Source: Eucalyptus grandis
Lineage: Eukaryota > Streptophyta > Magnoliopsida > Myrtales > Myrtaceae
DNA: 64,000 nucleotides
Assembly (NCBI RefSeq): GCF_016545825.1
Contig: NC_052614.1
Span: 27,739,669 to 27,803,668 of the forward strand
Reading direction: 5' to 3'
Shown here one piece after another: positions 43,691 to 56,023 of this stretch (positions are counted from its first letter, which is position 1; each line of letters opens with the position of its first letter). Below the pieces are notes generated by a model. It did not search any database, was not told the DNA's origin, and saw only the letters and a list, made by a program, of their open reading frames with translations. The position numbers and the translations under genes are program-made.

Positions 43691-46600
43691 ATGGTGAAGG
43701 GGAAGATCGCAATCCGAAGGATTACTTGCTCGAAGAGCAGGCAAGTGACTTTCTTCAAGAGAAGGACTGGGCTACTGAAGAAGGCAAAGGAGCTCTCGAT
43801 TCTTTGCGACGCTGAGATTGGTGTCATCATCTTCTCCTGCACTGGCAAGCTTTACGAGTACGCAAGCACCAGGTGAGCTCTCTCTCTCTCTCACTCTCTC
43901 CATCAACAATTAAACTTTTCTTGGTGCCTGATAAAGAGAGCAGAAAAGATGTAACAATTTCGGTAGGAAAAATTGGGCATATGAAATCCATTGGAGGTCT
44001 ATATTTCCCTTTTTCAGTCCAATTAACTGCAGCCTCTCGCCGAGATGGAGATCAAAATAGCTAGATCCCGTGCTTAAAGATATTTTGACTTTTTGATCCG
44101 TTTAATCATTCCAAAAAGATTCATTTATTTTCTCGAGAAATAAAGTTATATCATTTTACGTAATACTCCATTTTGACAAAATATGGTGGAGAAGTATTTC
44201 AAAAATCGACTTTCATCAACTAGTTCGAATCTCGATTTACCTTTGACCAATAAAAAATGCCGATGAAACTAAGGGCATTTTCATTTTGTCTTAAAACTTA
44301 GAATTTGCAGAAAAAAAAAAAAAAAAAAGAGGACAAATCTTCTGAAAATTTGTCACAGAAGTAAAATTTCTTCAAGCGCGATGTCTAGTCTTTCATTGCT
44401 CAGAATCTGTTTGTTTAAAATCTGATATAGATGAGGGGATTACAAATAACTAAATAGTACGAACGAGTCTATACAAGAAGGATGTGCCTCGTGGATTTTT
44501 CATGAACTTGACAATCTGCAAGAAATCTGTTCTTGCATTTTTCACGCAGCATTTGAAATTGTTATTGTGTTTTCTCTTTAGCATTAATTCAGTTATCGAG
44601 CGTTATAACAAAACGAAGCGAGACAACCAGCAACAACATGTGACTGCCGCGGAGATCCAGGTAAATGGCAAAGACCCAGTAAAAGCTCACGTGTTGTCTT
44701 TAACTAGTAATAGCTAGGTATTTCTTTTGTGCTCTCGTTTGCTTGACCGAATTGGAAGTTCAACTTTAAGTCACGTCAAAAGCTTGCACATGTAATTTCA
44801 TGAATGGGCGTTGCTCAAAAAAAAAAAAAAAAAAAAAATTCATGAATGGGCACAAGATGCTAATCAATGATGGAGAAGACCCAAACAATTAGCCAAACTA
44901 GATTTGTGAAAACATCTTATATCATATTTCTAGAGCTTTTAAAACACTACATCGTGAGACATGTATGATTTTTGTATTTATTGTGAGATCACTATCAATT
45001 CTTCTAAAAGATCGAGATAATTAATGGAGGTGTGATTTCACTTAGTTTCTCTAGGCATGTGCATGTTGGAACTTGGCTGATCACTGAAAGTTACTTATGG
45101 TAAGGGATGCAAATTGATGGCAGTCTTTATATATTTAATTATATCTAAGACTTCCATTTTTGATACCATGTGAAAAATTCTATGGAACATTACAATCCAT
45201 CTGAAAGCTTATTCTCAACATATAGGTAGAGCATGATGCAAGTATGTAAGGTAGGATGGAAGCTTATATATAAGATATGTTAATCTTAAAGCACCACCAA
45301 TTAGAGCAAACAGAATGAGGATTTGTACGTGAAGTTGAAGAATGGAAAATAAGATAAACAAGATAAGGTGAACAAGATAATCAGTTCCGAGAAAGGGAAC
45401 ATAAAGTATTAGAACTCAACTTCGATGCTAACAAAATTTTGTGCTCCTCTCTTAGTATCCAAAGGATTAAAGTAGTAGACAGATGGGTAAATCGTGTGAT
45501 CTTATACTTATGTTCTTTAAAAGTCTTTGCCTTTTCCACTAGCTCCGCCAATTCTTGTGTCGCAAACATTCAAACAAAACGGAGAGAGCTAGATTAGTAC
45601 TATTCAGAGTAAAAACGGGAGTTTAAAGGATTAGAGAGCAATTAAAGTTTAATGCAGCATCCATATGGAAAATTCATAATCATTTGGATGAGTCTAATTG
45701 CGTGCACTAATTTTAATCCTTCAGTTTTTGAAAAAGGAGACGGAGAGCACGATGCAACAGCTGAGGTGTCTGCAGAAATACAACAGGTACATCTCCTGCT
45801 TAGTTGGTTACAAGTTGCCTTTTCCATCCAACCGAGAGTTAATTGAACTTGGAAATGACCGACATATAGTCAGAATTTTCAATAATCTATACAAGCTAAG
45901 GTTCACTAGTACTACAAGTGGTTAAATATTTAGTTTGAAATATCCTACATCATTTGATTTTGGGTTCTATACTCTTTATATACACATGGTTTCCTTTCAT
46001 CTATGAACTTGTACTTTTGAGTTTGATCTTCTAGCATGGTATCAGAGCTAGTTTCTGCCCCAATTTGTTTCGCATGTGCATCCACCATGGTCATTAAATT
46101 TCATGTGTTATTTCTAATCTGGCTTGCACAAGAGAGTTTAATGTAACTAGGACCACACTAAAGCGAGGGAAATCATAGTATGACAACCTCGTATAGAAAT
46201 TCTTTCTATACACGTGTAAGCTTTATTTTAAATGTTGAAAAATCATCTTAAATATTTTCTTCTGTCACCCAAATTTACTTTGAAGTATAATGAAAACCCA
46301 AAGGAGATGAAAGACAATGCAAATGCACGAGCGGATGCCATTGTCAATGTTGGCTAGATTTGAAGTCTTAAGTAACAATTAATGAATGTACCTGCAGCTA
46401 ACAAATATGACCTTTTCGTAACCGGAGGCTCATTGGTAGAATTCTTGTTTTAGTTTGTTGATCGCAAAGAAATGAGGCGATGATTAGTATCATACGGATC
46501 ATGTCTATACATATAAATCTAAACAAGTGTTCGCTCTTGTATTGGTAATCCGAAAGTCATGTATGAAAAATCAAGTCTACTACGAAAACTTGAGGTCCTC

Positions 46601-46980
46601 AGCTCAAAAGTGATGCATGTGATTACAGTATTTCCTGAATGTTTTGTCAAAAAATTGAGCATCAGCAGTTAATTTCAGTATCCTCGAGTACACAGGCAAC
46701 TGATGGGAGAAGAGCTTTCGAAACTAAGTTTGGAGGACTTGAAAAACTTGGAAAATGTGTTAGAGATGGGTTTGAAGAATGTCCGCTCGAGGAAGGTAAT
46801 ACATGCGAAGACCCTGTCATTTGTTGTGCAAGAAATATCCTGATTCGTTTTATTTAATTCATTCTCGGCATGCTTTTGCGTAATATGATTACTATAATTT
46901 GTTACTGTTCATCTAAATAGGACCAGACTTTCATGGAAGAAATGAGGGAGCTAAAGAGAAAGGTTTCACATGGAAATATA

Positions 46981-47020
<40 letters not shown>

Positions 47021-47056
47021 ACCTACATTAGATTGGTTTCATCCCTGTAGATAGTT

Positions 47057-47116
<60 letters not shown>

Positions 47117-48080
47117 ACCTACATTAGATTGGTTTCATCCCTGTAGATAGTTGATTTCTTTTCGGGTTGCAGGCTGATGACGTTGAACAAGAAAATGTAG
47201 AATTGCGGAAGAAGTTGAGAGTCTTAAGTCAAGATCACAGAGAAATTAAGGGGGAGGTACGTACACTTTCCTTAAAGCCCATAGATCAATCAAGGAATTG
47301 TTTACCTTCACTACGAAATTTCTATGTTTCAGACATTTATCATACACATGGGTCAAAATAAAGGAAAATATTTGAACTAATTGTCACAAAATAGACAAGC
47401 CAATCCGTCATTATATAGATTTCACATGACCATATGAGCAAAGGATGAGACGTACAGATGCAAAATTTTTTCTCCACGTGGGATCTGTATCTCAATAAAG
47501 AGAGATTATTGGGTCCTTTTAGAGAGCATCGTTTCTGTCTATGCAAACCCAGTCACCCTACCAATAGGCATGCAGCTCTGTTGGTGAAGGGTTTAATCCC
47601 CATAAGTACTACACACACATGTACATAGAAGAGAGGAGTATAACAAAAAAAAAAAAAAAAACAAACAAACAAACTGATCACCCCATGAGTAGTGTTATCT
47701 TTTTAGAGAGAAAAGTGCGAACTCACGTGCTTCGCACAAGGATTTGCATTGATAGGGATATCATGCTTCTACAAATAGTTAGAAGTATTTTCTCTAGAAA
47801 AGACTTTCAAACTCCTAAGATAGGGTTTCCCCATGTCACAGTCATGTTGTTTCCCTGTAATTCTTGAACCTCGGACTCGATAGTTTTCCCAACTTAAGAA
47901 TATTTAGAATCGGTTCCTCTGTCTCAGTTTGCTGCAGAAACTAGTTCGAGTAAAGAAATGAGCAAGAGTAGCGATCAAGCAATGCCGGATAAAGATGATA
48001 TACCTGAACGCATCCATCTCCAACTAAGCTTGCAACCAAAAGCCCCATCTTTGGATGCGCATGAAACCGAAATTAAATAA
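43691..48080 (+). CDS. MIKC MADS-box transcription factor 2, AGL17/ANR1-like
   Basis: Seven exons keep frame: 43691-43872, 44582-44660, 45725-45786, 46696-46795, 46921-46962, 47173-47256, 47928-48080, giving 233 residues, a normal length. The MADS domain (1-60) reads [29 protein letters not shown] and [16 protein letters not shown]. The I region has [13 protein letters not shown]. The K box spans about 80-175 with [20 protein letters not shown]. The C terminus ends with [10 protein letters not shown], like the LQLSQP tail of AGL17-type proteins. Exon 7 must start at 47928, because the next AG (after GCTGCAG) gives a stop. Members of this group act in the nucleus as dimers in root, nutrient or flowering-time responses; the role here is unknown. 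Unusual residues: Val-Lys after Met instead of Gly-Arg, Phe before KRR, Thr for the usual Asn after it. Confidence 0.9.
46980..47157. repeat. (CT)n with duplicated flank in intron 5 of MADS gene 2
   Basis: Two (CT)n runs (about 46981-47016 and 47059-47112) are each followed by the same 40-odd bases starting GTTAACCTACATTAGATTGG. The intron therefore carries a tandem duplication of about 95 bp whose CT runs differ in length. Confidence 0.93.
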
Positions 48081-49609
48081 CAGTAAGTATTTTGCTTTGC
48101 CTTGCAGATTTTGAGAAAAAGAATTGGTTTTTCAAGTGGATACAATTCATCTTCCATTTACTCTTTCTTCCATTATATGACACAAAAATAATTGATTGCA
48201 TGCAAACTACAAGATCACTTCATCCTTCGTTGCATTTGATGGCAGATTGTCATGGGCGTTGAGGATTGTCGGATACACTTCTCAACAAATAAATTCCTAC
48301 GACGGTGTACTAGCTAATAAAAGTGGATCCATGTGGTGTGAAATTACATTTTCTCAAACGACGTACCTTTTACATACATTTAACACTAAAATTAGCTATA
48401 ATCTTAAATCCATGTCAATTGAAATGAACTATTGTGTGGAATTTGTTCTTCCATTTGTACTTGCTTAACAAATGCGACTACCATATAGTAAATGTTATAT
48501 ATCATTTTTACTGTTGTGATCAGTGAAACGAAAAACACGAGCATTATAGTATATACCAGGTGCTTTTGCAGTCCATGCCTCTAAATTTTTCCTTCGATCA
48601 GGGTACATAAGGGTCAACATGTCAAATTGTGAGAATGGGTGATTCAGTGAAATACAACCTTCGTGCGGATTTATGAGGTATGAAAACCTTGGAATGCAGG
48701 AAGTGAAGTGAGCTGATTAATAAAGTTACAAATCATCAAGTGAAGATTCTGGATGTATCATGAGTGGACTTATGACTATAAATGTTATTACCTTACTTCT
48801 CAGGAGAATTATAAAAACGAAAATTCTTAAGCGTCTGCTTCTTCCAAAGTTCGCAGAAGAGCATTTAGAAGCGTTTTTCTTCCTTTTTGCCTATTTTGGA
48901 TGGTCCCTACGTATCACAAGCTTGTGGGTAATCAATTTAGAAAAGAACTGCTATCACGTCCAACGAATTCATCATCAATCCATATAAGACCTCTAACCGG
49001 TTATGGATAACGGTTATGAATTATCAGAATGAGCGTGTCGAACGGTATTATTCCAGACTAAGACAACAGTGGTAGCAAGATCAAAATGCAGGAAAGATCA
49101 TAGCTCATGAGCATGAACGTCACACATGCCATAGAAACCCTAAATCACCACTACTCTCGCCTCAAGCTGTTAGATATGTATTATTTAACGAAACATCACG
49201 TGTGAACACAAAAAGTTATAGGGGACCGAGGGTCGAGCGTCTCAAATACAATCGATGCTGCTTCTGGTTTTACGAATGTGAACGCATGATTGTTTACTTG
49301 CCCCTACGCAAAACGAACCACGTGGATCCGCCAACGTATATTTTGCCTCGTTTTTATTCCATTTAGATTCTTTGTATGATGGGACAATGCGGTCCATACC
49401 ATAATTAATTATTCTTGTACCACTCGCGATTTTCAGACTCCCTTTATTTCTTATGTTTCAATTATAAAAGTACAAGCTAAGTGAATTCTTGATATTATGT
49501 GTGTCCTTAATATGATCAATTAAAATAAAGGACGGCATCTGCCACTTCTGCAAATTCTTCAGCTCGTGTCACAAGAAATACAAAAAAAAATATCTTAAAT
49601 TTATTGTAA
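48081..49609. other. 3' flank of MADS gene 2, no gene
   Basis: The stop codon is followed by CAGTAAGTAT, a donor-like sequence that could begin a 3'-UTR intron. The rest is AT-rich with short unassigned frames (48196-48468 and 48760-48987). Confidence 0.45.
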
Positions 49610-49770
49610 TTGTACTAATTCAATCCTAAACATTTTTTTTTACTAATTGAGTCGTAAACCTTTTTACATTTGTACTAATTCAGTCCATCTGGCCAAATTT
49701 GACTGACTCATGTTGATGTGACACAACTGACGTTAATATGAACAATCTTTAATAATATTGCATGTAATTC
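49610..49770. repeat. Half-copy of an inverted-repeat element terminus
   Basis: Contains TACTAATTCAATCCTAAAC, TAATTCAGTCCATCTGGCC, AAATTTGACTGACTC and AATCTTTAATAATATT, in the same order as the termini of the element at 30560-31310. No facing partner was found nearby, so it may be a truncated copy. Confidence 0.55.
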
Positions 49771-51119
49771 TAGTAAGATATATATGGTATGTAACCTCCT
49801 AATTCAATCAAATAAAGTAATCTTCCCAATTTTATAATTCCCCATGTGCCATGCATATGCAATCATAATTATATCTAACAAGATTGATTGAAATCCACTG
49901 TCTCGGACTTAGTTCATATAATTCAAATAAACTCAGGCCCCATTACTTCAATCAATTAACTCCAATGAAAAATCTATATGCAGTTTAACTAGTATTCTTT
50001 TTGTTAGGGTTCATGATCAATCCCTAACTATCTAAGCCAGGAATGCCTAAATGCATTGTCAAAATTTAGGTGCTAACATCTATTAATAAAATACCATGTC
50101 ATGCAATATTGTTATTGTGGCTCGCTTGTTCAGTATAAGTCCAGTACAGCTGTTGATGAGGCTTGCTTACTCAAACAAAAATGTCCTCTTCATTTAGGTG
50201 TTAGATGATGGGGAGAAAGAGGGCTTGCTGGCTTGGATGATCATAGTTGTCCAATATGTCTTTGCTAACATTGCATCATCTCAAAAGACCATATTAGATG
50301 CCAATGTAGGGAATTCTTGATAATTTAATAGCATTAGCGTAAACGGTAGCATTTTTTGTTTGCAATTTTAGTGAAGGGCTCGAATTGAGGCAAATTTCAA
50401 AAGTTCAGATACTTCATCGAATGGAAAGAAGTTTATGTACTTAATTGTAAAACGGATAAATATTCAATTATTTACGGTGTCATTACACCTATTGCAATAC
50501 CATCTTATCTCTCAGTACCAAATTCGGAACTCCTGACCTAGGGTTTAAGAGAGAGGCACTCAGGCCACGGGGCCGGAGTGAAGTTGTAAAAATCTGAACT
50601 TGGTAATTCGTTTGGGTGAGAATTTTTTATGAGTCATATAAGTCTTAAGAATAAAAGCCCGCTAACAAATGAAGTAGCATCTCTCTAATTACGAAGTTAA
50701 AGTACCGGAAAGAACTTTAAACGGATTAGTCTTGTCACAACCAAAGAACGTGGGCCGGATTGAATTCTTTTTGAGTGATAGTTGGGAATCGATGTCCTTA
50801 ATTTTGCGTTAAGACACATTAGAGGCAGTTCATTTGCAACGGATTATATTTAGACAAATCCATATATTATATCGAATAATATTGAAATTAATTGCATGAC
50901 CAAAATAAAAATAAAAATGCCCCACATCAACCTCAGTTATACTCGCAAATTGCAGCTAACTCCAGTGGAGCCATTGCAATTTACCTTACTGCTAGAAATA
51001 GTGACGAAAGTATCGAAACAAAAAGAAATTTGAAATTCACACAAGCAACAATTCTCATCATGACTCTCAAGTATACCAAGCTCCAAACAGACTAATCTTG
51101 GGAGAAGGACACTATATGT
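49771..51119. other. Spacer containing a repeat related to 740-960
   Basis: 49890-50110 is related to 740-960. Near 50148 ACAGCTGTTGATGAGGCTTGC resembles the block AGCTGTTGATGAAGCTTGC at 19878 and 62170, suggesting rearranged pieces of the segmental duplication. No gene was recognised; frame 50892-51095 is featureless. Confidence 0.45.
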
Positions 51120-51124
51120 TTAAG

Positions 51125-52660
51125 AGTTGTGTGCGACACTCACTTTAATGTCAAAAGTGTTTTCTGTATCACTTAAGTGCCACTTAAAAAAAATTATCAT
51201 TTAAGTGCCAACTTCGATTTGGGTTATCGAAAATTTGATGTGGTCATATTTTATTAATTTTTCAGTCCTACGTGGCTCGACAGCCCGCCCAGTCAATATA
51301 TAATCTCTAAACGATATTATATAAAAGTTGTAAATAGTGATCGTTTGAATATCAAATTTTATTTAAAGTGATCATTTCAATGCAAGTCGTGGTGAAAAAC
51401 CGATCACTTCAATGCCAAGGGATGAAGCTAGTACGAACATTTTAGATGGGGTGAATAGGTATTTAAAAGAAATCTTGACGAATAATTGCGGAATGCAATA
51501 AGTCATTAGTAAAGTCTGAATAAGGATCATAATTTATTATGCAAGTCACTAGATTTCTGAAATAACCTGTAAATATGCAACAAAAATAATTAAAGAGAGT
51601 TAAGGAAAGAGAAGATTGTACATTAAATTTATAATGGTTCTGCTTAAATTAAGCTTAAGTCTACTCTCCCACACTGATAGCCTATTGACTGGATTTCATT
51701 ATAGGATCAATAAAAGATTACAACTTATGAGTGCAAATAATTAGTGATATATCACACTATCTCACTAAGAAACTCTTTTTATGTTTTCTCTCTAAATAAC
51801 AATTTGAATAGCTCATAGACGAAGATAAGTAATCGAGAATAGCTTTAGACTTAGAATTTTAGATTCACATCCCTATCCTTTTTTACTAAATGACCTCCTT
51901 AGATACTCCTCAATGCTGCATTAGCCGTTAGTTAATCATTGAATGAAATTCTTCCAATTAATCCATTAGACAAAATCCTTCAAAGAGATCTTGTGGCAGT
52001 TAAAGACAAGGATGTAATTTCCATTTGATTATGATCGCCTATATAAATAGAATCTTGGTTTCCACAAGTGATGTTTCCTTATTTGGAGAATTGATTTTGT
52101 CAATTAATGATTGACTATATATATATATATATGTAAGGTGAAATCATTTGCCAAAAAACTAGTCGTTGTTGATTAGTTTCCAAATAAGTCTCATTCTGGA
52201 TCTGTGTTGTAATGTTGATGAGTTTGGTTCTGGGCATTTCCTCATTTTGACCTCAACACTTTTTGGACTTGTCAGAGCAGGATATGTTTTTGGGATAAAA
52301 TAGTCTTGACAAAAATCCTCAACAATAACTCAAAGACATACTTATACCAATGGGTTTCAATATAAGTGTTAGAACTATAAAGTTTTGTCGACTTCAAAAT
52401 TTAGTAGGAGGTTTCTCAACATCAAGCACGCCACATAGAAATACCATATGGACTAGATTTTTTTAAATAATATACCAAGTCATATAAAAAAATTTATTTA
52501 TAAAAGTCACGTATTATTTTTTTGCCGGAATTTCTTGCCGTTGATACTTAAGTGATCTTTTTTTCTTCGATTTGGCATTTAAATAATTCGGCAAAAACTT
52601 TTGATAATAAAGTGAGCGATGTACACAACTTTTGGCACTTTTAATGTTCTTTGCTCCACT
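51125..52660. mobile_element. Non-autonomous MULE-type element interrupted by an LTR
   Basis: Inverted termini of about 100 bp: the left side reads GAGTTGTGTGCGACACTCAC, then ATGTCAAAAGT and ATCACTTAAGTGCCA; the right side (52530-52655), in reverse complement, reads AGTTGTGTACATCGCTCAC, TATCAAAAGTTTTT and GATCACTTAAGTATCA. Similar ends occur at 22960, 61870 and 62235. The interior holds a diverged copia-type LTR (51423-52421) and no transposase. Confidence 0.7.
51423..52421 (-). mobile_element. Diverged solo LTR of the 2590/41977 family, copy 3
   Basis: In plus-strand terms it starts TGAAGCTAGTACGAACA, has GGGGTGAATAGGTATTTAAA and the shared CACACTGATAGCCTATTGAC block, and ends TTTCTCAACA. 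It aligns with 2590-3510 over most of its length but is clearly older. Flanking pentamers AGGGA and TCAAG do not match, so limits are approximate. Confidence 0.65.
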
Positions 52661-53185
52661 AATCTCTATGCAATGAGGAAGGGCAAGATGGCAATCGTGA
52701 AGGCCTCGTAAGTGAATGTTGCCGAACCAGAAATCATGGTGTCTCTCTCCTTGAATATCTTGGTTAGACCCTAATATTAGAGGTAAAGGAAGTTGTTAAT
52801 ATACTAATGGTATATTGTCTTGGACTTAGGTATGTCATTTTTGTATTGAAAATTACCTTGACAATGAGGCAGCACCTGCATGATATAGAACCATGGAAAA
52901 GAAAGTAAATCTTTAATAATTATTGACTAATTTTTTTTTTGAAATGGAAAGTATATATTTAACAAAGATATAGGAGGGAGCATACTCGATGAAATTATCA
53001 TATTCAATTGCCCGCTTCCATCTCCATTTTTGTCATAATTAGTGACTAGCAAGTCAACCACCACTGGTGGCACCACAAACCCTATGCTCAAGAATGCCTC
53101 TCTCAGCTCTGGCCCATTAATTTTCCCACTCATGTCTCTGTCAAATCTCTCAAATGTGCCCTGAACAATTGTCCCTTAATTATAA

Positions 53186-53696
53186 GGGTTAATACCTTGA
53201 AAAACCCAAAACTGGTACACTTGTGACAAATTTACCGCAAACTATTTTTTTGACCACCAAAAACCCCAAACTTGTATACCTTTAACAAATTTACCCCAAA
53301 CTGGTACACTTATGACAAATTTACCCTATGTTAGTTTTCGTTAAATTTTATTCTCAAATTATTAAGTTAAATGACACGTGACAGTTAACCGGTATACCAA
53401 TTTAGGATTTTACGCTCCGTTTGTCACAATTTACAATTTTTGTGATTTTTTGTGGTATTAATCCAATTTAGCAGAAGATATATTTGTTACAAATTTACCA
53501 GTTTAGGGTTTTTTACAGTTGAATAAATTAGTTTTGGGTAAATTTGTCATAAATGTATGAGTTTAGGGTTTTTTATAGTCAATCGGGGTAAATTTGTCAC
53601 AGGTTTACCAGTTTGGGGTTTTTCATGGTCAAAAAAATAGTTTTGGGTAAATTTGTCACAAGTGTACCAGTTTGGGGTTTTTCAGGGTATTAACCC
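53186..53696. mobile_element. MULE-type MITE with 9-bp target repeat
   Basis: 511 bp bounded by a perfect 9-bp repeat TAATTATAA (53177-53185 and 53697-53705). The ends are long inverted repeats: GGGTTAATACC at the left, GGTATTAACCC at the right, then AAAACTGGTACACTTGTGAC facing GTCACAAGTGTACCAGTTT. Internal copies of AAATTTGTCAC and its complement give it a highly folded structure. Nine-base target repeats fit the Mutator superfamily. It sits about 25 bp upstream of a splice acceptor in the CML-like pseudogene. A diverged relative is at 60353-60773. Confidence 0.88.
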
Positions 53697-53881
53697 TAAT
53701 TATAATTACAAATGAGAGGATCTGATCAAAGACTAGGAGAGATTAGGGTTCCTACCCAAATATTAAGCATTTCAATGCAAAATTGATTTAAACTTGTCGC
53801 TCACTTAAAAAGAGAAACCCAAATAAGCGGGAGGTTATGACTTTAGATTTTTGTGCAGAGCTAATAGCTCTCTAATCTTAA

Positions 53882-54328
53882 ATAGCACCAACATTGACAT
53901 GCGACATGCGACATGACATGAAACAACACGCCGACACGTCGTTTCTTAAAAAATAGAGAATTCCGATACGTTAGGATACGCCGTCTATTAAATATATATC
54001 CTTTAAAAATTATCATTTTCATGATTAGTTTAATTAAATTAATTCAATTCAAATACACAAATAAATAAATAAAAATGCGATAAAATGAATTTATGCTTAA
54101 AACATTAATATGTCATTTATTAATATCATTCATTGTTTCAATTTGATAAATTCAATTCAATTCCAATAATTCATAAGACTTGGAGAAAAAAAAAGTAATC
54201 CATGTTCTAGACTCACGTGTCAGAGTGCGTCGAAAGAGAAGAGGAAAGACAACAAATTTGGGAGGTGAATGATGTGTCAAGAGAAGTGAGAATCGGAAGT
54301 GAAGAAAAAATTTCTTCTTTCCCTTTTA

Positions 54329-54363
<35 letters not shown>

Positions 54364-54592
54364 ATATTTGCATTTTGATTCATCATTTAGTGAAAATTTT
54401 TAAAATTGACCTAGTGTTTATCAAAATTACGTGTTTGAATACCGAACTCACATGTTAGGATTTCGAACTCAAGTATCGAAAGAGTTTATTGTACGTCAGA
54501 TTTTTTGACAAGTATTGATCGAGTGTTGAAAAGTATCGGAATATCTCACGAACACAAAAACTCTCAAAGAATATCAGCGCTTCATAGCTTTG
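53882..54592. mobile_element. hAT-like MITE, copy 2
   Basis: About 710 bp colinear with 24688-25410: AATAGCAC start, CACGCCGACAC, GAGAATTCCGA, TTAATTAAATTAATT, CATTGTTTCAATTTGA, and a CGCTTCATAG end. No clean 8-bp target repeat was found here. It lies where the CML-like pseudogene would be expected to have its second exon. Confidence 0.75.
54331..54361. repeat. (TTA)n microsatellite in hAT-like MITE
   Basis: About ten TTA units. Confidence 0.9.
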
Positions 54593-55108
54593 ATCATTGT
54601 GGGAAGTTCTAGCTAAGGGCTACTTGCTTAACTTAATAGTTTCATTTACTGGGTATTTTCACTATGCGTAGTTTTCTTTCACTGTAACTACTTCACTAAT
54701 TTAATGCAATTTAACCATGGATCTAGCTCCTTGAATTTAGCATCATTCTACGATGTGACGACTTAGGTACAAAATTAGGGTCTTTCCAAGTTGGAGAGAG
54801 AGGAAGAGAGAGGGGCCAACCAATCCTTTTGGTGTTTGAGCGAGTGAACAGGAACATGAGAAGGCGAACAGTGCAGATGCTGAATGTTCGCTTTGGTTGC
54901 AAGAAGAAAGAGCTCTCTGCAACTCTCTATCGTCAACCAGGCCGCTCTCGTCTTGGCCGGCCGTCTGGAAGCAAGCGACCATGTTTGGATCAGTGCCCGG
55001 CGGAAAGGACGATGGCGTCAGTGCCACGATCCGATTCCTGTACAGCTGAGTTGGTGGCGGGGACCCACGCCACCTCCATATAGCCCACCATAGCCATATC
55101 CATCCATT

Positions 55109-55133
55109 CTCTCTCTCTCTCTCTCTCTCTCTC
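55109..55133. repeat. (CT)n microsatellite
   Basis: A run of CT at the 5' side of the CML-like pseudogene. It makes the run of Arg-Glu codons in a minus-strand frame, which is not real protein. Confidence 0.92.
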
Positions 55134-55139
55134 ACGCAA

Positions 55140-56018
55140 AAGGAAAGAAATATTCAAATGAGCAAAGCAAGGAGAAGTGTGTGATTGTCTTGGAGCAGGT
55201 ACTAGCTACGGTGAGAAAGAGAAATTATATAGGTTCATTCTTGAAATTTTGGGATCACCCTTTGGTGCAATCACAAAAATGCCGCTAATTTTTCTAATTT
55301 CTTGGCAAACAATTAAACCCTGTCACTAACTCTGCCCCCTAAACACTTCGGTAAATGAACCTAACAATTGATCGTTCTTTTCATACAACTTTCTTCATTT
55401 TCTCTATGACAATTTGAAACGGTCAACAGATTGCTGAACGATGATTTAAGAGGCTATCATGCATCCCTAAGAATTTGTCTTTTATGTTTTAGCAAAAAGA
55501 TTATCCATCTTCGAGGCGAAACCTGCGGACTGGTATTAATGCTTGAAGGTTAGGTGCATTGCCAAGGTCACGTTCTATTTGATCCTAGTTACACTTCACC
55601 AATGATAGATAGAGATCTTACAAGACCTAACCTTTTCTGTTTGCTATTTTATATGAAGACCACTTGCTGCATTTGACTTCTAGATTTCTGGACAATGCCA
55701 ATGCGAGTCTATATGACAATTTTAACTGCCCATACAGCTTGCGGAGCTGCTTTGGACCTCAATAAAAATCTTCTTTCTTTATGAAGACATTTTTAACAAA
55801 TTATATCCCCATCAAGTCTGACCTGAGAGAGAGGAACAAGGGACACAAAAAACAAGCACAAAAGAAGAGATAGAATGGATTTTTCCCTAGTCAAGGTTAG
55901 ATAAAATTCTCTCATGACCATATCCATACCTACACCTTTTAGATATGTATTCAATCATTGGCTTCGAAAGATGTATATGTATTTTAGTTGTTAAAGATAA
56001 ATTTATCTATAATTTGAT
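55140..56018. other. Spacer without recognised gene
   Basis: No domain, repeat termini or long frame was found between the CML-like pseudogene and the TRIM. Confidence 0.5.
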
Positions 56019-56023
56019 CTACT

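Larger units (their letters stand above)
52666..55110 (-). pseudogene. CML48/49/50-like EF-hand calcium-binding pseudogene
   Basis: Minus-strand pieces of a penta-EF-hand-like plant protein. First exon (about 55110-54821): a Gly/Tyr-rich head (GYGYGGLYGGG) in one frame, then SSFPPGTDPNMVACFQ and DESGLVDDRELQRALSSCNQ in another, then VRLLMFLFTRSNT in a third, implying frameshifts including an apparent 5-base insertion. The exon expected next (PKEF...W) was not found. Exon 53160-52986 reads FERFDRDMSGKI, ELREAFLSIGFVVPPVVVDLL and NYDKNGDG, then loses frame by one base before YDNFIE. A 19-nt exon (52875-52857) gives CCLIVK, and the last exon (52770-52666) GLTKIFKERDTM to AILPFLIA and stop. A MITE and an hAT-like element lie between exons. 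Splice sites remain readable, but several independent frameshifts and a missing exon point to a dead gene. Confidence 0.8.
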
